A stretch of 64,000 nucleotides of DNA from Megalonaias nervosa. Lineage: Eukaryota > Mollusca > Bivalvia > Unionida > Unionidae. The stretch spans positions 28,360 through 92,359 of the forward strand of contig JAECUM010004994.1 of the NCBI GenBank assembly GCA_016617855.1, read 5' to 3'. Both the position numbers and the translations under genes were made by a program. The notes under the pieces were generated by a model. That model saw nothing but the letters and a program-made list of their open reading frames with translations. It did no database searches and was not told the origin of the DNA. Within the stretch, counting starts at the first letter, position 1; each line of letters begins with the position of its first letter. Positions 49,827-59,445 of the stretch are shown in pieces.

Positions 49827-50300
49827 ATGATTGGTGAAGCTCACTCAGCAAGATTAGCTCGAGAGCGACTAGAAGCAATCAAGAAATATCTACCTGTCCG
49901 TGATTCTGTCAGACAACAATTACAACAGCGTCAACAAACACAAGAATTATTTACAGAATCCGCAGAACAATTATTTAAACCTATCACTGAAACCACTGAA
50001 GGTATTCTTCCTGTGTTAAAAGAAACAGCGAAACAAACTGAAAAAATAGCAGAGCGAACTAAAAAAACGAAAAAAATTCTACGAGAACTTCCCGCCAAAA
50101 TAGCTGCGGCTCAGCCAACTGGAGAGACAGATCAAACAGAAGGTGATACTCAACAAGAATCAGAAGCACGAGCCAGGGTTAATCTGTTTAATAAATTTAC
50201 CGAAGATGTTATTAAAGATATCAGACAGACCAAAAGTATAAACCAAATAGTTGCGAATGCTGTGAAAGGTTATGAGAACCGAAAAGTTTTTAAAACCTGA
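49827..50300 (+). CDS. Small coiled-coil protein, unknown (element ORF 1)
   Basis: 157 codons, ATG 25 bases after the inner arm of the inverted repeat. Residues 10-100 are rich in Glu, Lys, Gln and Arg (VRQQLQQRQQTQELF; KQTEKIAERTKKTKKIL) and should form a coiled coil; residues 120-157 are a basic/acidic helix. No signal or membrane segment. First gene of the virion module, so a scaffold or minor virion role is possible but not shown. I do not recognise the family. Confidence 0.7.
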   Translation: MIGEAHSARLARERLEAIKKYLPVRDSVRQQLQQRQQTQELFTESAEQLFKPITETTEGILPVLKETAKQTEKIAERTKKTKKILRELPAKIAAAQPTGETDQTEGDTQQESEARARVNLFNKFTEDVIKDIRQTKSINQIVANAVKGYENRKVFKT

Positions 50301-50397
50301 ATACACCGATGATCCTATAAGTCGCAATACTTGGTATAAATGGATATATTGTATATATTACGACGTTGATCAAGCTTGAAACAGCGATCCAAGATAT

Positions 50398-50805
50398 ATG
50401 GAATATATTCATATGATAGATAGTTATATTTCATTTATACAATTACCACCAGAACAACAACAACAACAAATACGACAACAACAAAAACAGATGCAGCAAA
50501 AAGCACAATCACAACAACAACCATCATCATCGCTACCGCCAAAACAACAACAGCAGTCATCATCATCCAGCGATGAAACATTTCATTCCCCAACAGAAGA
50601 ACCCTCAGATATCCTTGATTATTCATTAAGTTCGGATAAAGGCGCAACTGGAAGTGGTATTAATACAACAACGGGAAGTGGTCTTGTTACTTGTCCTAAC
50701 AATGTCCTTGCCGACGTAGATAGATCAGAAATTCTGGTTGGGGAGAAACGAGCCAGTAATAATTCTCCTGAAATTATCAACAAAATCTCATCAATTTGTC
50801 AATGA
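50398..50805 (+). CDS. Q/S-rich small protein, unknown (element ORF 2)
   Basis: 135 codons, 97 bases after the previous stop. Residues 18-60 are Gln-rich (PEQQQQQIRQQQKQMQQKAQ), residues 45-75 Ser-rich, then an acidic stretch (EEPSDILDY). A disordered protein; low complexity limits any homology claim. The extended frame looks real because the DNA downstream keeps a non-repetitive open frame to the stop. Confidence 0.55.
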   Translation: MEYIHMIDSYISFIQLPPEQQQQQIRQQQKQMQQKAQSQQQPSSSLPPKQQQQSSSSSDETFHSPTEEPSDILDYSLSSDKGATGSGINTTTGSGLVTCPNNVLADVDRSEILVGEKRASNNSPEIINKISSICQ

Positions 50806-50939
50806 TTATTTACCGGTGGTATCATGGATATTGTCATGTATCGGTCACTCATTAATGAAATTACCGATGATTATTATAGCGACTAAAGGTCGCCCGACTA
50901 AGTCACTGATTAAACAGTTAGATATTATTATTATAATAG

Positions 50940-51197
50940 ATGATCATACACACTGCTCAACGTGGACCAACTATGGTCAGGGTGGTAAATTCAAGATTAC
51001 CTGTATACAAGACATTTTACGGAGATGGAATCAGTGATGCTGTTAAGGGTTTATTTTCGAGGATAGCCCCAAAAGCAATACCGATTATAAAGCAATTAGG
51101 TATGAAAGCTATTGACGTTATTCATGAAAAAGGTATTAGTACTGTTAGTGACGTTACTAGTAAAACATTTTCTGCAATCAAGAAAAGGCTAGTATGA
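50940..51197 (+). CDS. Small basic protein, virion-peptide-like (element ORF 3)
   Basis: 85 codons as opened at 50940; the ATG at residue 12 (MVRVVNSRLPVYKTFYGDGI) is the likelier start. It contains KGLFSRIAPKAIPIIKQLGMK, an amphipathic basic segment like the membrane-active or DNA-binding minor virion peptides of adenovirus-like elements (inference). The frame may once have continued into the small ORF at 51246. Confidence 0.55.
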   Translation: MIIHTAQRGPTMVRVVNSRLPVYKTFYGDGISDAVKGLFSRIAPKAIPIIKQLGMKAIDVIHEKGISTVSDVTSKTFSAIKKRLV

Positions 51198-51245
51198 TTA
51201 ATATGACGAAATCCTCAGCCGGTAAAATTACCCAGCACTGAAGTG

Positions 51246-51389
51246 ATGCCTGCAAGTGTTAGTAAAATAATAAATCTAGCCACAAATAAAAAACTAGCAG
51301 AGTTAGCTGATGAAAAGGAAAAAAATGTAGCAGCAAGTCTGATAGCGGGGAGTGGTATCCCCCGAAGTGGTCTTCGTATTAGACGATGA
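51246..51389 (+). CDS. Very small basic ORF just before the capsid gene
   Basis: 47 codons from MPASVSKIINLATNKKLAEL to a basic end (IPRSGLRIRR). The frame is open back to about 51211, next to the end of ORF 3, so it may be the frameshifted C-terminus of ORF 3. The stop TGA at 51387 lies 13 bases before the capsid ATG. Confidence 0.4.
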   Translation: MPASVSKIINLATNKKLAELADEKEKNVAASLIAGSGIPRSGLRIRR

Positions 51390-51402
51390 TCAATAACATA
51401 AC

Positions 51403-52797
51403 ATGTTCAAACGTATATCTGATCCCACATTTGACATGGACGCACCGGTTCTCAAGGATGAGTCTGCGTGTGATTATCAATATTATTCTTATGACGCTCG
51501 AATTCCAGATCAGCGTGGACGAATCGAATTACAAGTTCAAGATACGAGTAGGTATTTCTTGCCTGCTGAAGCATTTATTGAAGTTGAAGGTAAAATTTTT
51601 AAAGCGGATAATACTGAATACGATAACGATGTTGGTTTTGGTTTTGTTAACAATGGTATCATGGCGTTGTTGACAGTGCCACGTACATGATTGATGGAAA
51701 AAGTACTGAATCCATTCAAAAAGATGTTGACATTGCAACGACGATACTTGGTCGTGCGCGATACAGCGACAATTATTCAAGATCAGCTGGTCCATCAATG
51801 ATGTTTACCATGGACACTTCTGATCATCCAAGTCACAAAAATGTAACTACAGGTAATGTAATAAACGCTGCAGGAACCGCAGAAACTCCCGCAGTAATAT
51901 CAATGAACGCAAATTTCAACTTAGGATTTGCATCGCGGAAAGCCATGCTCGCAAACAGGATGTTTTCATGTGCAATTCCATTATCACATATTTTTGGATT
52001 CTGCAGAAATGTTAGAAAAGTTATTTTTGGAGCTAAGCACACAGTTGTACTTGTAAGAAAAGCCACGGACAATGATGCAATATGGTATGTTGAAGGAGCT
52101 GACGCAGGTGCAACTGCCGCACTTCATGGTAAAGTAGTACTACCAAAACTTTCATTGTGGATGCCAGTAATGGCTCCAACAATATCTGAAGTCCGTCTAC
52201 TCTCTTTTATGGGTCAAGGTGGTAAATCAACGTTATCATGGTTAGCAATGACCACAGATGCTATTCAAAGCGCAATTAATGGTCTATTTACACGGCAAAT
52301 AGCTTCTGAGCAAGGTATTTCTGCACCGCGACATATATTCATTGCGCTTCAAAATAATGCACGAGTAAATAGTCAAATACGTCGCATTATGATATTTGAC
52401 AAACTTAGTGTTTCTGAAGTTTCCTTAAGAATAAATGGACATCAAGAACCATCCGAGGATATTTTATTGAATTTTGATCAAAATCATGTCGCACGTGCGT
52501 ATCATCGACTGATGACGTTATGGGACGTGATCAAAATATTGATTCTGGTTTACAAATATCACAGATTTTACAACCTTATATCCAATTTATTACTTTTCGC
52601 TGGAACATTTAGATTTAACCAGACAATCTGTTGTAGATATACATTTTTGAGCTCGTGTTAACAGAAATATCATAGAAATTCCTAATTACAGAGCAATCGC
52701 CGTTATATTATCCGATAAAACAATGATACTTGAAGGTGTTGGTGGCCACATGAGAGTCGTTGATGCTCCCGTAGAGAATATGCAAGCGCTGATTTAA
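51403..52797 (+). pseudogene. Capsid-like protein (probable double-jelly-roll MCP), frameshifted
   Basis: Reads MFKRISDPTFDMDAPVL onward, changes frame near 51680, and continues through MMFTMDTSDH and FNLGFASRK. A block IPLSHIFGFCRNVRKVIFG, followed by HTVVLVRK and DNDAIW, is characteristic of capsid proteins of Polinton-like animal elements as I recall them. The frame changes again near 52520 and 52595 and meets an in-frame TGA near 52650; the C-terminus ends at 52797. About 460 codons in total, reasonable for a double-jelly-roll MCP. Its place just before pX-like and protease genes supports the call. No fold can be proven by eye. Confidence 0.6.
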
Positions 52798-52829
52798 ATC
52801 AGTATTTAGAAGTCAAATATATATCATAA

Positions 52830-53219
52830 ATGTCATATCATCATGTCAGTGTCAGTCTGACCCCGGGTCAGATTAAACGATTACAATCACCGTTAGCATC
52901 ATGATGCGGAACAAAAGTATCATTAAAACAAGAACAAATGAGCGGTGCAAATAAATTATCGTTGACCGAACGTCAATTCAAGAGATTCAACGAAGCTAAA
53001 CACGCCAGTAAAGGAATACGATTAAATCTTTCCGTGGGCGCGATCCAAGATACCATTAAAACCGGAGGAATATTTCCGCTTCTTGCAGCTATCCCCGCGT
53101 TAATAGCCGCAGCCGCTCCAGCTGTTGCAAAAGCTGCTGCGTTAGGTGCAGTTGGGACAGCTGCTGGAATGGCTCTGAAGAAAGCAACAGGAAAAGGATT
53201 AAAAAAAAGACGACGATGA
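52830..53219 (+). pseudogene. pX/mu-like minor virion peptide with one in-frame TGA
   Basis: Starts MSYHHVSVSLTPGQIKRLQS at 52830, meets TGA at 52902-52904, and continues in the same frame from KVSLKQEQ; the part after an internal ATG (52938) is open for 93 codons. It has repeated LTxxQ(I/F)KR(L/F) motifs, then a hydrophobic IFPLLAAIPALIAAAAPAVA stretch and a basic KKRRR end. This layout is typical of the adenovirus pX/pVI-like peptides of Polinton-type elements, which bind DNA or membranes. The stop overlaps the protease start (ATGA). Confidence 0.75.
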
Positions 53220-53710
53220 GGTCACGGTCTGAGACTTCCAGGGTCTCGACCAAACAACGTTTGGGGAAAAGGATTATGAATTCCAGGGACTCAACGATAG
53301 TTCCACTATCGAATTTTGATTTACTCGATGCTGCTAAGCAACTAAATATAAAGAATTTTAGAGGTGTTTTTATGCATGACCAATTACCGAAAAATCCAAA
53401 TCTGTCAGAAACAGGTATTATTAATCTTGATTCATCAACGGGACCTGGCACTCACTGGGTCGCATACGCCAATGATCCACGTGGAATTGTTTTTTTTGAT
53501 TCGTATGGGTTGGCGCCACCTGTAGAATTTATGAAATATATTTCACAAGATACTGCACCGGTGTGGTATTCAACATTACCCACGCCAACCATGTTTGATC
53601 CGCCGATATGTGGCCGTGAAGTATTATCAGTTCTTGATGCAATATCAAGATCGACAAAACCACCTCATAAAGCTGTACACGAATATACTATTGAACGACA
53701 ACGACAGTAA
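53216..53710 (+). CDS. Adenovirus-type cysteine protease (adenain-like)
   Basis: 164 codons; the ATG overlaps the stop of the pX-like gene (ATGA), so the two are probably expressed together. The C48-type catalytic residues are visible: His80 in GTHWVAY, Asp95 in FDSYG and Cys132 in ICGREV. The first 25 residues are basic and likely a leader. Family role: maturation cleavage of capsid and pX-type precursors in assembling virions. The residue before the Cys is Ile rather than the usual Asn/Gly context, and the helix following the Cys is degenerate compared with CGxLCL, so activity is uncertain. Otherwise the frame is intact. Confidence 0.88.
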   Translation: MRSRSETSRVSTKQRLGKRIMNSRDSTIVPLSNFDLLDAAKQLNIKNFRGVFMHDQLPKNPNLSETGIINLDSSTGPGTHWVAYANDPRGIVFFDSYGLAPPVEFMKYISQDTAPVWYSTLPTPTMFDPPICGREVLSVLDAISRSTKPPHKAVHEYTIERQRQ

Positions 53711-53715
53711 ATATA

Positions 53716-54680
53716 ATGGTTGATATTTATGGAAGATCTTCTACTAGTGCTTGCACCAGCAAGAGCAAGGATGATATCAATTTATCAAAATACGCCACCA
53801 AAGACGATCTTGCTGATATTATGAATTTATCTGGAGTTGACCGAGATGAAGTTATTTTCCAGGATAAATTCGGTGTTTTAAACATGAGTAACATCAAGTG
53901 GGTCGATATAATTCATAGAGTTCTTGGTGCTACCACGGACAATATTCCAGTATTTACTGACGGTGGTACAATCAGAGACTCAAATGTATCAATCGCAACT
54001 ATCAGAGATGAAATTAAGAAAAGTGTCGCTGATCATTTAAAATCTGCAGGTGATACAATGACAGGTGAACTTAACATGAATGGAAATAAAATCGTTGCTG
54101 TCCGAGAACCAGCAGGTGATGAAGATGCCGCAACAAAAAAATGTGTGGATGATAAAAATATTCCGATGACAACTTCATTGTCGACGATCAATGAAGAAAT
54201 GACCGCATTTAGAATTCATTTTTATAATCACATACAACTGTTTATGAATTTTCGCAGAAACGTAAACAAAACCACTAATGAATTTTTTGGAAGTCCACCA
54301 ACCGTTGATATTAAACTCACCGACATTAACATGAACCTCAATGATAATTCCTATTATCATTCAAAAAAACAATCTGATTCAAATTCCACACAAACAAATT
54401 AGCAATATCACGTACTCAGTGGCATCTGGGGTATCAATGTGGACACCGCGCGATAACAGTCTCGAACATACCGTAGAAGTAACTGGGTTATACAGGCTGT
54501 CCATGCATGGTTGGGAAATTACTGCGGCCACTTCGTCATCACCGAATGTGTATCATAATCCTCTACTAGTGATGCTAACCAAGGACACCAAATAAATATT
54601 TACGTTGACATCAACAGAAATACCCCCGAGACATTACTGGTGGTGTCTGGAACTTATCACTGTCTTAGACAACAACAATT
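53716..54680 (+). pseudogene. Fibre-like virion protein with phage tail-fibre-type motif, frameshifted
   Basis: Open for 228 codons from 53716. Residues 112-146 read GDTMTGELNMNGNKI...DEDAATKKCVD, the repeat-like motif found in trimeric phage tail fibres and collar domains (GDTMxGxLxMxGNxI...DAATKxYVD). The frame changes near 54390 and continues to 54595 with a beta-rich head-like part (TVEVTGLYRLSMHGWEI), then changes again near 54600. Together this suggests a shaft plus C-terminal receptor-type head, a fibre role by analogy only. It sits directly after the protease. Confidence 0.6.
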
Positions 54681-54687
54681 AAGTATA

Positions 54688-55167
54688 ATGATAGACGTTA
54701 ACAGATACAGATATGATCAAGTAACAACATGGCAGAATAAATTAAAAACCATCATCGATAATTATACAGCAAAAATGAAGAAATATTGTAGACGTGTGGT
54801 TGTCGTTGATATCATGGTTTATTCGGTTTCCACGATTGTTGCTGGAACCAGCGTAGTATTATCAACACTGATGATGACAGCGCCGATCGTTGTAACAATT
54901 ATTGTTTCATCATCAACGTTGATGGCTGGAATATTTAATATTATCGCGAAAAAGATAAATACGTGCACGAATGAAAAATTGAACGAGTACATGATGAAAT
55001 TACACACAGCAACGACCGCATATTCCAAATTATCATCACTGATTTCTTCGTCGCTTAATGATGGAATAATATCTGACGAAGAATTCAGTATCGCAATAAA
55101 GATCTACAATGAAGTATTCGACTACAACATCGTCAACGATGTCATCGTCGGTGATTTAAAACAATAA
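54688..55167 (+). CDS. Two-helix membrane protein of Polinton-like elements
   Basis: 159 codons from the ATG at 54688 (the frame is open further upstream but without an ATG). Residues 1-36 are charged helix, about 37-62 and 65-87 are hydrophobic segments (VVLSTLMMTAPIVVTIIV), and 88-159 are a helical tail with SLISSSLNDGIISDEEF, a motif I associate with a conserved uncharacterised protein of these elements. Likely integral to a membrane, perhaps for virion exit or entry (inference). Stop 10 bases before the next gene. Confidence 0.65.
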   Translation: MIDVNRYRYDQVTTWQNKLKTIIDNYTAKMKKYCRRVVVVDIMVYSVSTIVAGTSVVLSTLMMTAPIVVTIIVSSSTLMAGIFNIIAKKINTCTNEKLNEYMMKLHTATTAYSKLSSLISSSLNDGIISDEEFSIAIKIYNEVFDYNIVNDVIVGDLKQ

Positions 55168-55177
55168 TATTATAATA

Positions 55178-56569
55178 ATGTCAACGTTCGATCAGCGATC
55201 GCAACAATTATTACAACAGATCGTCACTAATACTGCTCCGGTAAAAACCACAATGATATCGGCGAGTTCAACTAATCCTGAATTCAGTATTAAGTTTCCA
55301 ACCGCAATTCCAGCTTCCGAGATGGCATTAGCGCAATTACGAGTTTATTACAGTTGGCCCAACATTAGGTCAAAATCATTCGGTGGACTACAACCGAATA
55401 ATTCATTAGTATTTGCAAATAAAAATAAACCCGATGGAACTCCTGATTGGCAAGTAGTCAGTGTACCAACGGGAAGTTATCAAATAGAACAGATCAATGA
55501 AGAATTTCAGCGCAGAATTAAATCCATCACTGGAAAAGAATCAAAGATAGCTATTACTGTTTATGAGCCAACGTTGTCACCGGCCGTTGAAATATTATCA
55601 CCGGATTACACCGTTGATATTTATCAAAGTTCAATCAGGTCAGTATTAGGATGGCCAGATATTCCACCTCCATATGAAGGTCCACCAGAACCGACCAAGA
55701 ATGAATTTTTGACAGCTGATCGAAAATTTATCAAAATTCCAGATTACCGAAATAATTATCCTTGGGTTACTGATAGAAATTATTTTATTGATGGACGAGA
55801 AAAAATTCCAGATTTAAGACAATCTATATCGGTACCAGGAAGAACAGAAATTTTAGTAAATCATTATATTACTGAACAAGCATTATCTAGAATCAAAGAT
55901 GAATTCGATCAAATATTTACCAACATCAAAAATCTTATTATTGGTTTAACACAATATTACACCGATGATATAAAAAAAAATATTATAGAATTAATTTATC
56001 ATATGAATCAAATATTTATTGATGTTGAATACGTTGAACATATTTATATTAAAAATATAGAGAAATTTGTACCTCAACGTTATGAAAGTGAAAGAGATTT
56101 CTTCAATGATAGAATTGAAGAATTAGGAATTAATAAATTAAAACCATCGGTTGTTGATAAAATCACAAATAGTTTTCCTCAAATTCTCGAATCATGGAGA
56201 AAAATAGCCCCACCGGCAAGTATTCTCAAATTTGATAACGATCCATGTGGTGGCGGCCGTCATGTTTCACCAGGTATCGTTAATATCACATCAACGATCG
56301 CTGTCAATCTAGTATGTGATGTTATCGACGGTAGTTATCAAGTTGACACTGATAAATCCAATCAGGCCCAACAAGGATACATTCTCTACTCATTTACCCC
56401 TCAAGTCCCTCCAGGTTATTTGATTGTATCAGAACCAATCAATGTTGTTTATCTAAAATGTCATAGTCGTCTTTTATCACGGATACATTTTAAACTTACT
56501 GACCAGTCTGGCCACTTGCTCAATCTTAGGTCGGAGTCGTTGAATATAAACTTGTATGTGAGATCTTAG
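55178..56569 (+). CDS. Penton-like / minor capsid candidate, 463 aa
   Basis: Intact frame. The N-terminus (MSTFDQRSQQLLQQIVTNTA) is followed by a beta-rich domain (residues 30-140, MALAQLRVYYSWPNIR...VPTGSYQIEQINEEFQRRI), an alpha-helical insert (about 230-330, rich in Ile, Tyr, Asn) and a C-terminal domain (355-463) ending HFKLTDQSGHLLNLRSESLN. The N- and C-terminal blocks are conserved among animal Polinton-like elements as I recall; a penton or fibre-anchor role is inferred from its position next to the fibre-like gene. Last gene of the plus-strand virion module. Confidence 0.65.
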   Translation: MSTFDQRSQQLLQQIVTNTAPVKTTMISASSTNPEFSIKFPTAIPASEMALAQLRVYYSWPNIRSKSFGGLQPNNSLVFANKNKPDGTPDWQVVSVPTGSYQIEQINEEFQRRIKSITGKESKIAITVYEPTLSPAVEILSPDYTVDIYQSSIRSVLGWPDIPPPYEGPPEPTKNEFLTADRKFIKIPDYRNNYPWVTDRNYFIDGREKIPDLRQSISVPGRTEILVNHYITEQALSRIKDEFDQIFTNIKNLIIGLTQYYTDDIKKNIIELIYHMNQIFIDVEYVEHIYIKNIEKFVPQRYESERDFFNDRIEELGINKLKPSVVDKITNSFPQILESWRKIAPPASILKFDNDPCGGGRHVSPGIVNITSTIAVNLVCDVIDGSYQVDTDKSNQAQQGYILYSFTPQVPPGYLIVSEPINVVYLKCHSRLLSRIHFKLTDQSGHLLNLRSESLNINLYVRS

Positions 56570-56653
56570 AGTGTCATTGTAATGATTCTGCAACGAGAAG
56601 CAAAAAAAAAATGTCAAAGAATAAAATATTTTTTTTTTTTACCCCCGTGATTA
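56570..56653. terminator. Convergent 3' region between penton-like and minus-strand gene
   Basis: An 84-base gap between converging genes. 'caaaaaaaaaatgtcaaaga' then 'aataaaatattttttttttt' contains AATAAA on the plus strand (56619-56624) and T/A runs, consistent with shared polyadenylation. No hairpin seen. Confidence 0.4.
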
Positions 56654-57100
56654 TTATTCTGATACAACACTATTAGTTTCATTGTCGCTGGTGACGGAGT
56701 CACTATGATCAGAGTCACACTCGTCTTTATCTTTAGCCAGTAACTCTTCCGTCGTCGACATAATATCTCTCAGCTGTTTTATATGAGCGTGTACGAGTCT
56801 TTTCGTTTCATATTTGTGAGATAATTCTAACCTAACCTTTTCGATGGCCAGTGAAAGAGGAACAAATAATTTCACCTGCGTATCCGTGATTGCCGCCAGC
56901 GATCGTAACATCGCCTGCTGGATCAACTTTATGAATCTATAATCGGAAGGCAAAGTATACCTATTTTCTGACTTCCGAAATTGTAATGATTCAAAATCAC
57001 TCAGTATTTTTCCAGGATCAAGTTGTTCAGATATTTTCACACCGCTGTGTTGTAATTTTTTAATAGCAGTAAAAACTGATGTGATGTTTTCGTGATTCAT
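56654..57100 (-). CDS. Unknown helical protein with acidic tail
   Basis: 148 codons, intact, convergent with the penton-like gene. Helical throughout (FRKSENRYTLPSDYRFIKLI; KVRLELSHKYETKRLV) with a Ser/Asp/Glu tail (DECDSDHSDSVTSDNETNS). No motif recognised. It starts about 70 bases from the hairpin array, which may hold its promoter. Confidence 0.65.
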   Translation of the reverse strand: MNHENITSVFTAIKKLQHSGVKISEQLDPGKILSDFESLQFRKSENRYTLPSDYRFIKLIQQAMLRSLAAITDTQVKLFVPLSLAIEKVRLELSHKYETKRLVHAHIKQLRDIMSTTEELLAKDKDECDSDHSDSVTSDNETNSVVSE

Positions 57101-57169
57101 TACTTTTTATATTATAAATTATTTGTTTAAATAAAAATATATTCTGAATAAAAAATAAATATTTAAAAA

Positions 57170-57630
57170 AATCTGAATTCGCAATATTGACGGGTAATAC
57201 ACCCATCAAATTCAGAAAATTTGATCAAAGTCACAATATTGTTGGGTATAATACCCAGTCAACGCTAGAAAATCTGATCAAAGTCACAATATTGACGGGT
57301 AATATACCCATCAAATTCAGAAAATCTGACTGAATTTCATAAAAAATAAAATTTTATTATAATAAAAATATATTCTGAATCAGAATAAAAATACAAATAC
57401 ATTTTCTTAATAAAATAGAAAATCTGACTGAATTCGCAATATTGACGGGTAATATATTCATCAAATTTAGAAAATCTGACTGAATTCGCAATATTGACGG
57501 GTAATATACCCATCAAATTCAGAAAATCTGATCAAAGTCACAATATTGTTAGGTAACTTACCTATCAAATTTAGAAAATCTGACTGAATTTTATAAAAAA
57601 TAAAATTTTATTATAATAGAAATATATTCT
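57170..57630. repeat. 52-bp repeats, each with a covarying hairpin
   Basis: Six hairpins at 57187-57209, 57239-57262, 57292-57314, 57442-57464, 57494-57516 and 57546-57568, type TTGACGGGTA-ATA-TACCCATCAA. Spacing is 52-53 bp apart from one AT-rich insert. Unit flanks alternate between 'gaattcgcaata' and 'gatcaaagtcacaata'. The region separates the virion and replication modules; a replication or control function is possible. Confidence 0.85.
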
Positions 57631-57759
57631 GAATCAGATTTATAATAAAAATATATTCTGATTCATAAAAGATAAAAGTAAAAATATATTCTGAATCAGA
57701 TAAATATAAAATTATATTCTGAATAAAAATAAAAATAAAATATATTTTATAAATTCAAA
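57631..57759. repeat. AT-rich tract with TCTGAATCAGA palindromes
   Basis: Short palindromic words 'ttctgaatcagat' and 'attctgattca' recur between A/T runs; the same words occur near 57380 and 58425. Confidence 0.6.
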
Positions 57760-58420
57760 AATGAACAGCAGCGATGACGCTCAGTCTACCATTCCACTGG
57801 GGTCCCTTTTGCCGATAAAGTCTTTTGCCAATAAGGTCCTAAGAGTCCTTTTTTTTAATTTTTTTTCATTTGGTAAAGGCCTTTCTTATGGCCCACAGGC
57901 ACTCTTCATGGTTAAGACCTGTCTTATGGTCCACAGGCACCTTATTGAGACTTTTTGGTCCGGCGGACATTCTTTCTGAATGCCCCTATGTGGGTACCCT
58001 TCAGTGAGGTCACAAGGTCACGAGTTCACATCACCCTGCTGGGGACGTAAGTGATTTCATGTAAACCACCCCCCCAAATCAAACCCCGGGGTAAATGCAA
58101 AACTGCACTGACCACGTTGTTCGATGTGGTGAGGGTACATGAAATCTCATGGGGCTTGCTTGCGCCCCCAATTATAATAGCATCTGTCGCCGAATGCAAG
58201 ATAATATATCTTTAGCATTTTTGGAGACTCGAACACGCAGCGTTTACACTAGTGGATCCGCACGCAAACGCCTTAACCACACGGCTATTGGAGCTCTTAC
58301 GAATATATAGTTAAATTTAAGTTTATAACTACTTGCACTGTCTCAACACGTGATAACTCTGGACTCGTATTTACTAGTATCCATGACAATGTCATGGACG
58401 GCAAATTTCTACACCGAAAG
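57760..58420 (-). mobile_element. tRNA-headed insertion (SINE-like) inside the element
   Basis: Sequence of different, GC-richer composition between two stretches carrying the element's 'attctgattctgaataaa' words. On the minus strand a tRNA-like head lies at 58215-58297: A-box 'tagccgtgtggttaagg', B-box 'gtgttcgagtctc'. Body 'ggtgagggtacatgaaatct' and a tail toward 57780. A third SINE type in this window. No target duplication identified; the left boundary is approximate. Confidence 0.55.
58378..58405. repeat. Short perfect palindrome
   Basis: CCATGACA-A-TGTCATGG at 58381-58397, an 8-bp perfect stem with a one-base centre. No other copy seen. Confidence 0.6.
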
Positions 58421-58930
58421 AATATTCTGATTCTGAATAAAATCTGCAATTTTACACATTTCTACCGTTTCTGCCTTGTTAACATATTGTATTTTCAAGC
58501 CTCTTGATGCAGTCAAGGCAGAACTATCTAGCAATGTGAATGCATTGGATTGATATTATTCCAGTATATTCCGCTACTGCAGAACTGCGTACATTCATTC
58601 AGTATAGTAACAATGATACATGTCATCTGCTGCGATCGATATGTGTACAATATCGGCCTATGATATAATATCACGGCTGAGGTTTTTATATTTGTTTGAG
58701 GATATATTTTCTGCAGTTAATACTTTCACATTGTTGAGATATCTGGACTGAAGAGATATTTAAGCATTACGATTAGACTGTAGTACAATAACTGCTCAAT
58801 TACTTTATCAGTGATGATGGATTCTTATCACTGAATATAAATGTGTGGTCATGTATAGGCAATAACAAAAAAAAAAAGGGAGACAACTACTTGATTGCTC
58901 TATCAGCGATGACGGATTTATCTCGCTTCA
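58421..58930. other. Element spacer, no gene
   Basis: Starts with the element's 'aatattctgattctgaata' word. No open frame; two related segments ('ctcaattactttatcagtga' near 58798 and 'cttgattgctctatcagcga' near 58890) form a small duplication. Confidence 0.4.
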
Positions 58931-59425
58931 TTATATATACCGGAATGTAATTTTTTGATCAAATTTTTTCGAAAATGCTGGTTTAGTAATATTACTTGCA
59001 GCATGATATATTGAAGCACGGCAAATACCAAAATATTTCCCAGCCGCATTCATTGATGGAAAAATTCTCTCTTCACCAGTATCTATATTAGTGGATATAA
59101 TCGACTTAGGAATTTTAGAATTAATACCAGTATTTCCAAGTGCAGAATTCTGACTTTGTGTAACAACCCGCAGGTTAGATAAATCATTATCTTTCGGGTT
59201 TGAATTTATGTGATCAATTACAAGTCAATCTTCGATGACCCCATGAAAACATTCAAAGACAAATCGATGAGATAGATACTTTTTATTTCCAGCAGTAAAC
59301 ATGATATATCCAGTATTAATAACATAACCAACTGGTGTTTTCCTTTGACAATTTCTAATGACACCATCACGAGATGCTTCATAATTTTTAATGATAGGGT
59401 GCTCTACAAATTCCTTTTGCTCCAT
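58931..59425 (-). pseudogene. HNH homing-type endonuclease (NUMOD4-like N-terminus), one TGA
   Basis: 165 codons in one frame with a TGA at 59225-59227. Before it: an NUMOD4-type start (IIKNYEASRDGVIRN, then KKYLSHRFVFECFHG with the first HNH His). After it: VIDHINSNPKDNDLSNLRVV, the remaining H-N part, and a C-terminal repeat-like domain (NAAGKYFGICRASIYHAA) as in IENR1-type DNA-binding tails. Free-standing HNH enzymes of this kind are frequent in phages and large viruses. A TATA-like 'tatatataatatta' lies just upstream. Confidence 0.8.
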
Positions 59426-59445
59426 TTATATATAATATTATTTGT

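Noticed and set aside
49827..57100. Packaging ATPase expected in a Polinton-type element
   Set aside because: No frame in the window's element shows a Walker A/B pair of the FtsK/HerA type; it may be absent or lie beyond 64000.
57170..57630. CRISPR-like array of regular repeats
   Set aside because: Repeats are continuous 52-bp units with no unique spacers, in an animal genome; treated as hairpin iterons.
13680..58297. tRNA genes at 13680-13775, 2940-3005 and 58215-58297
   Set aside because: A- and B-box words are present but the acceptor stems do not pair and each is fused to a SINE body; they are SINE heads.
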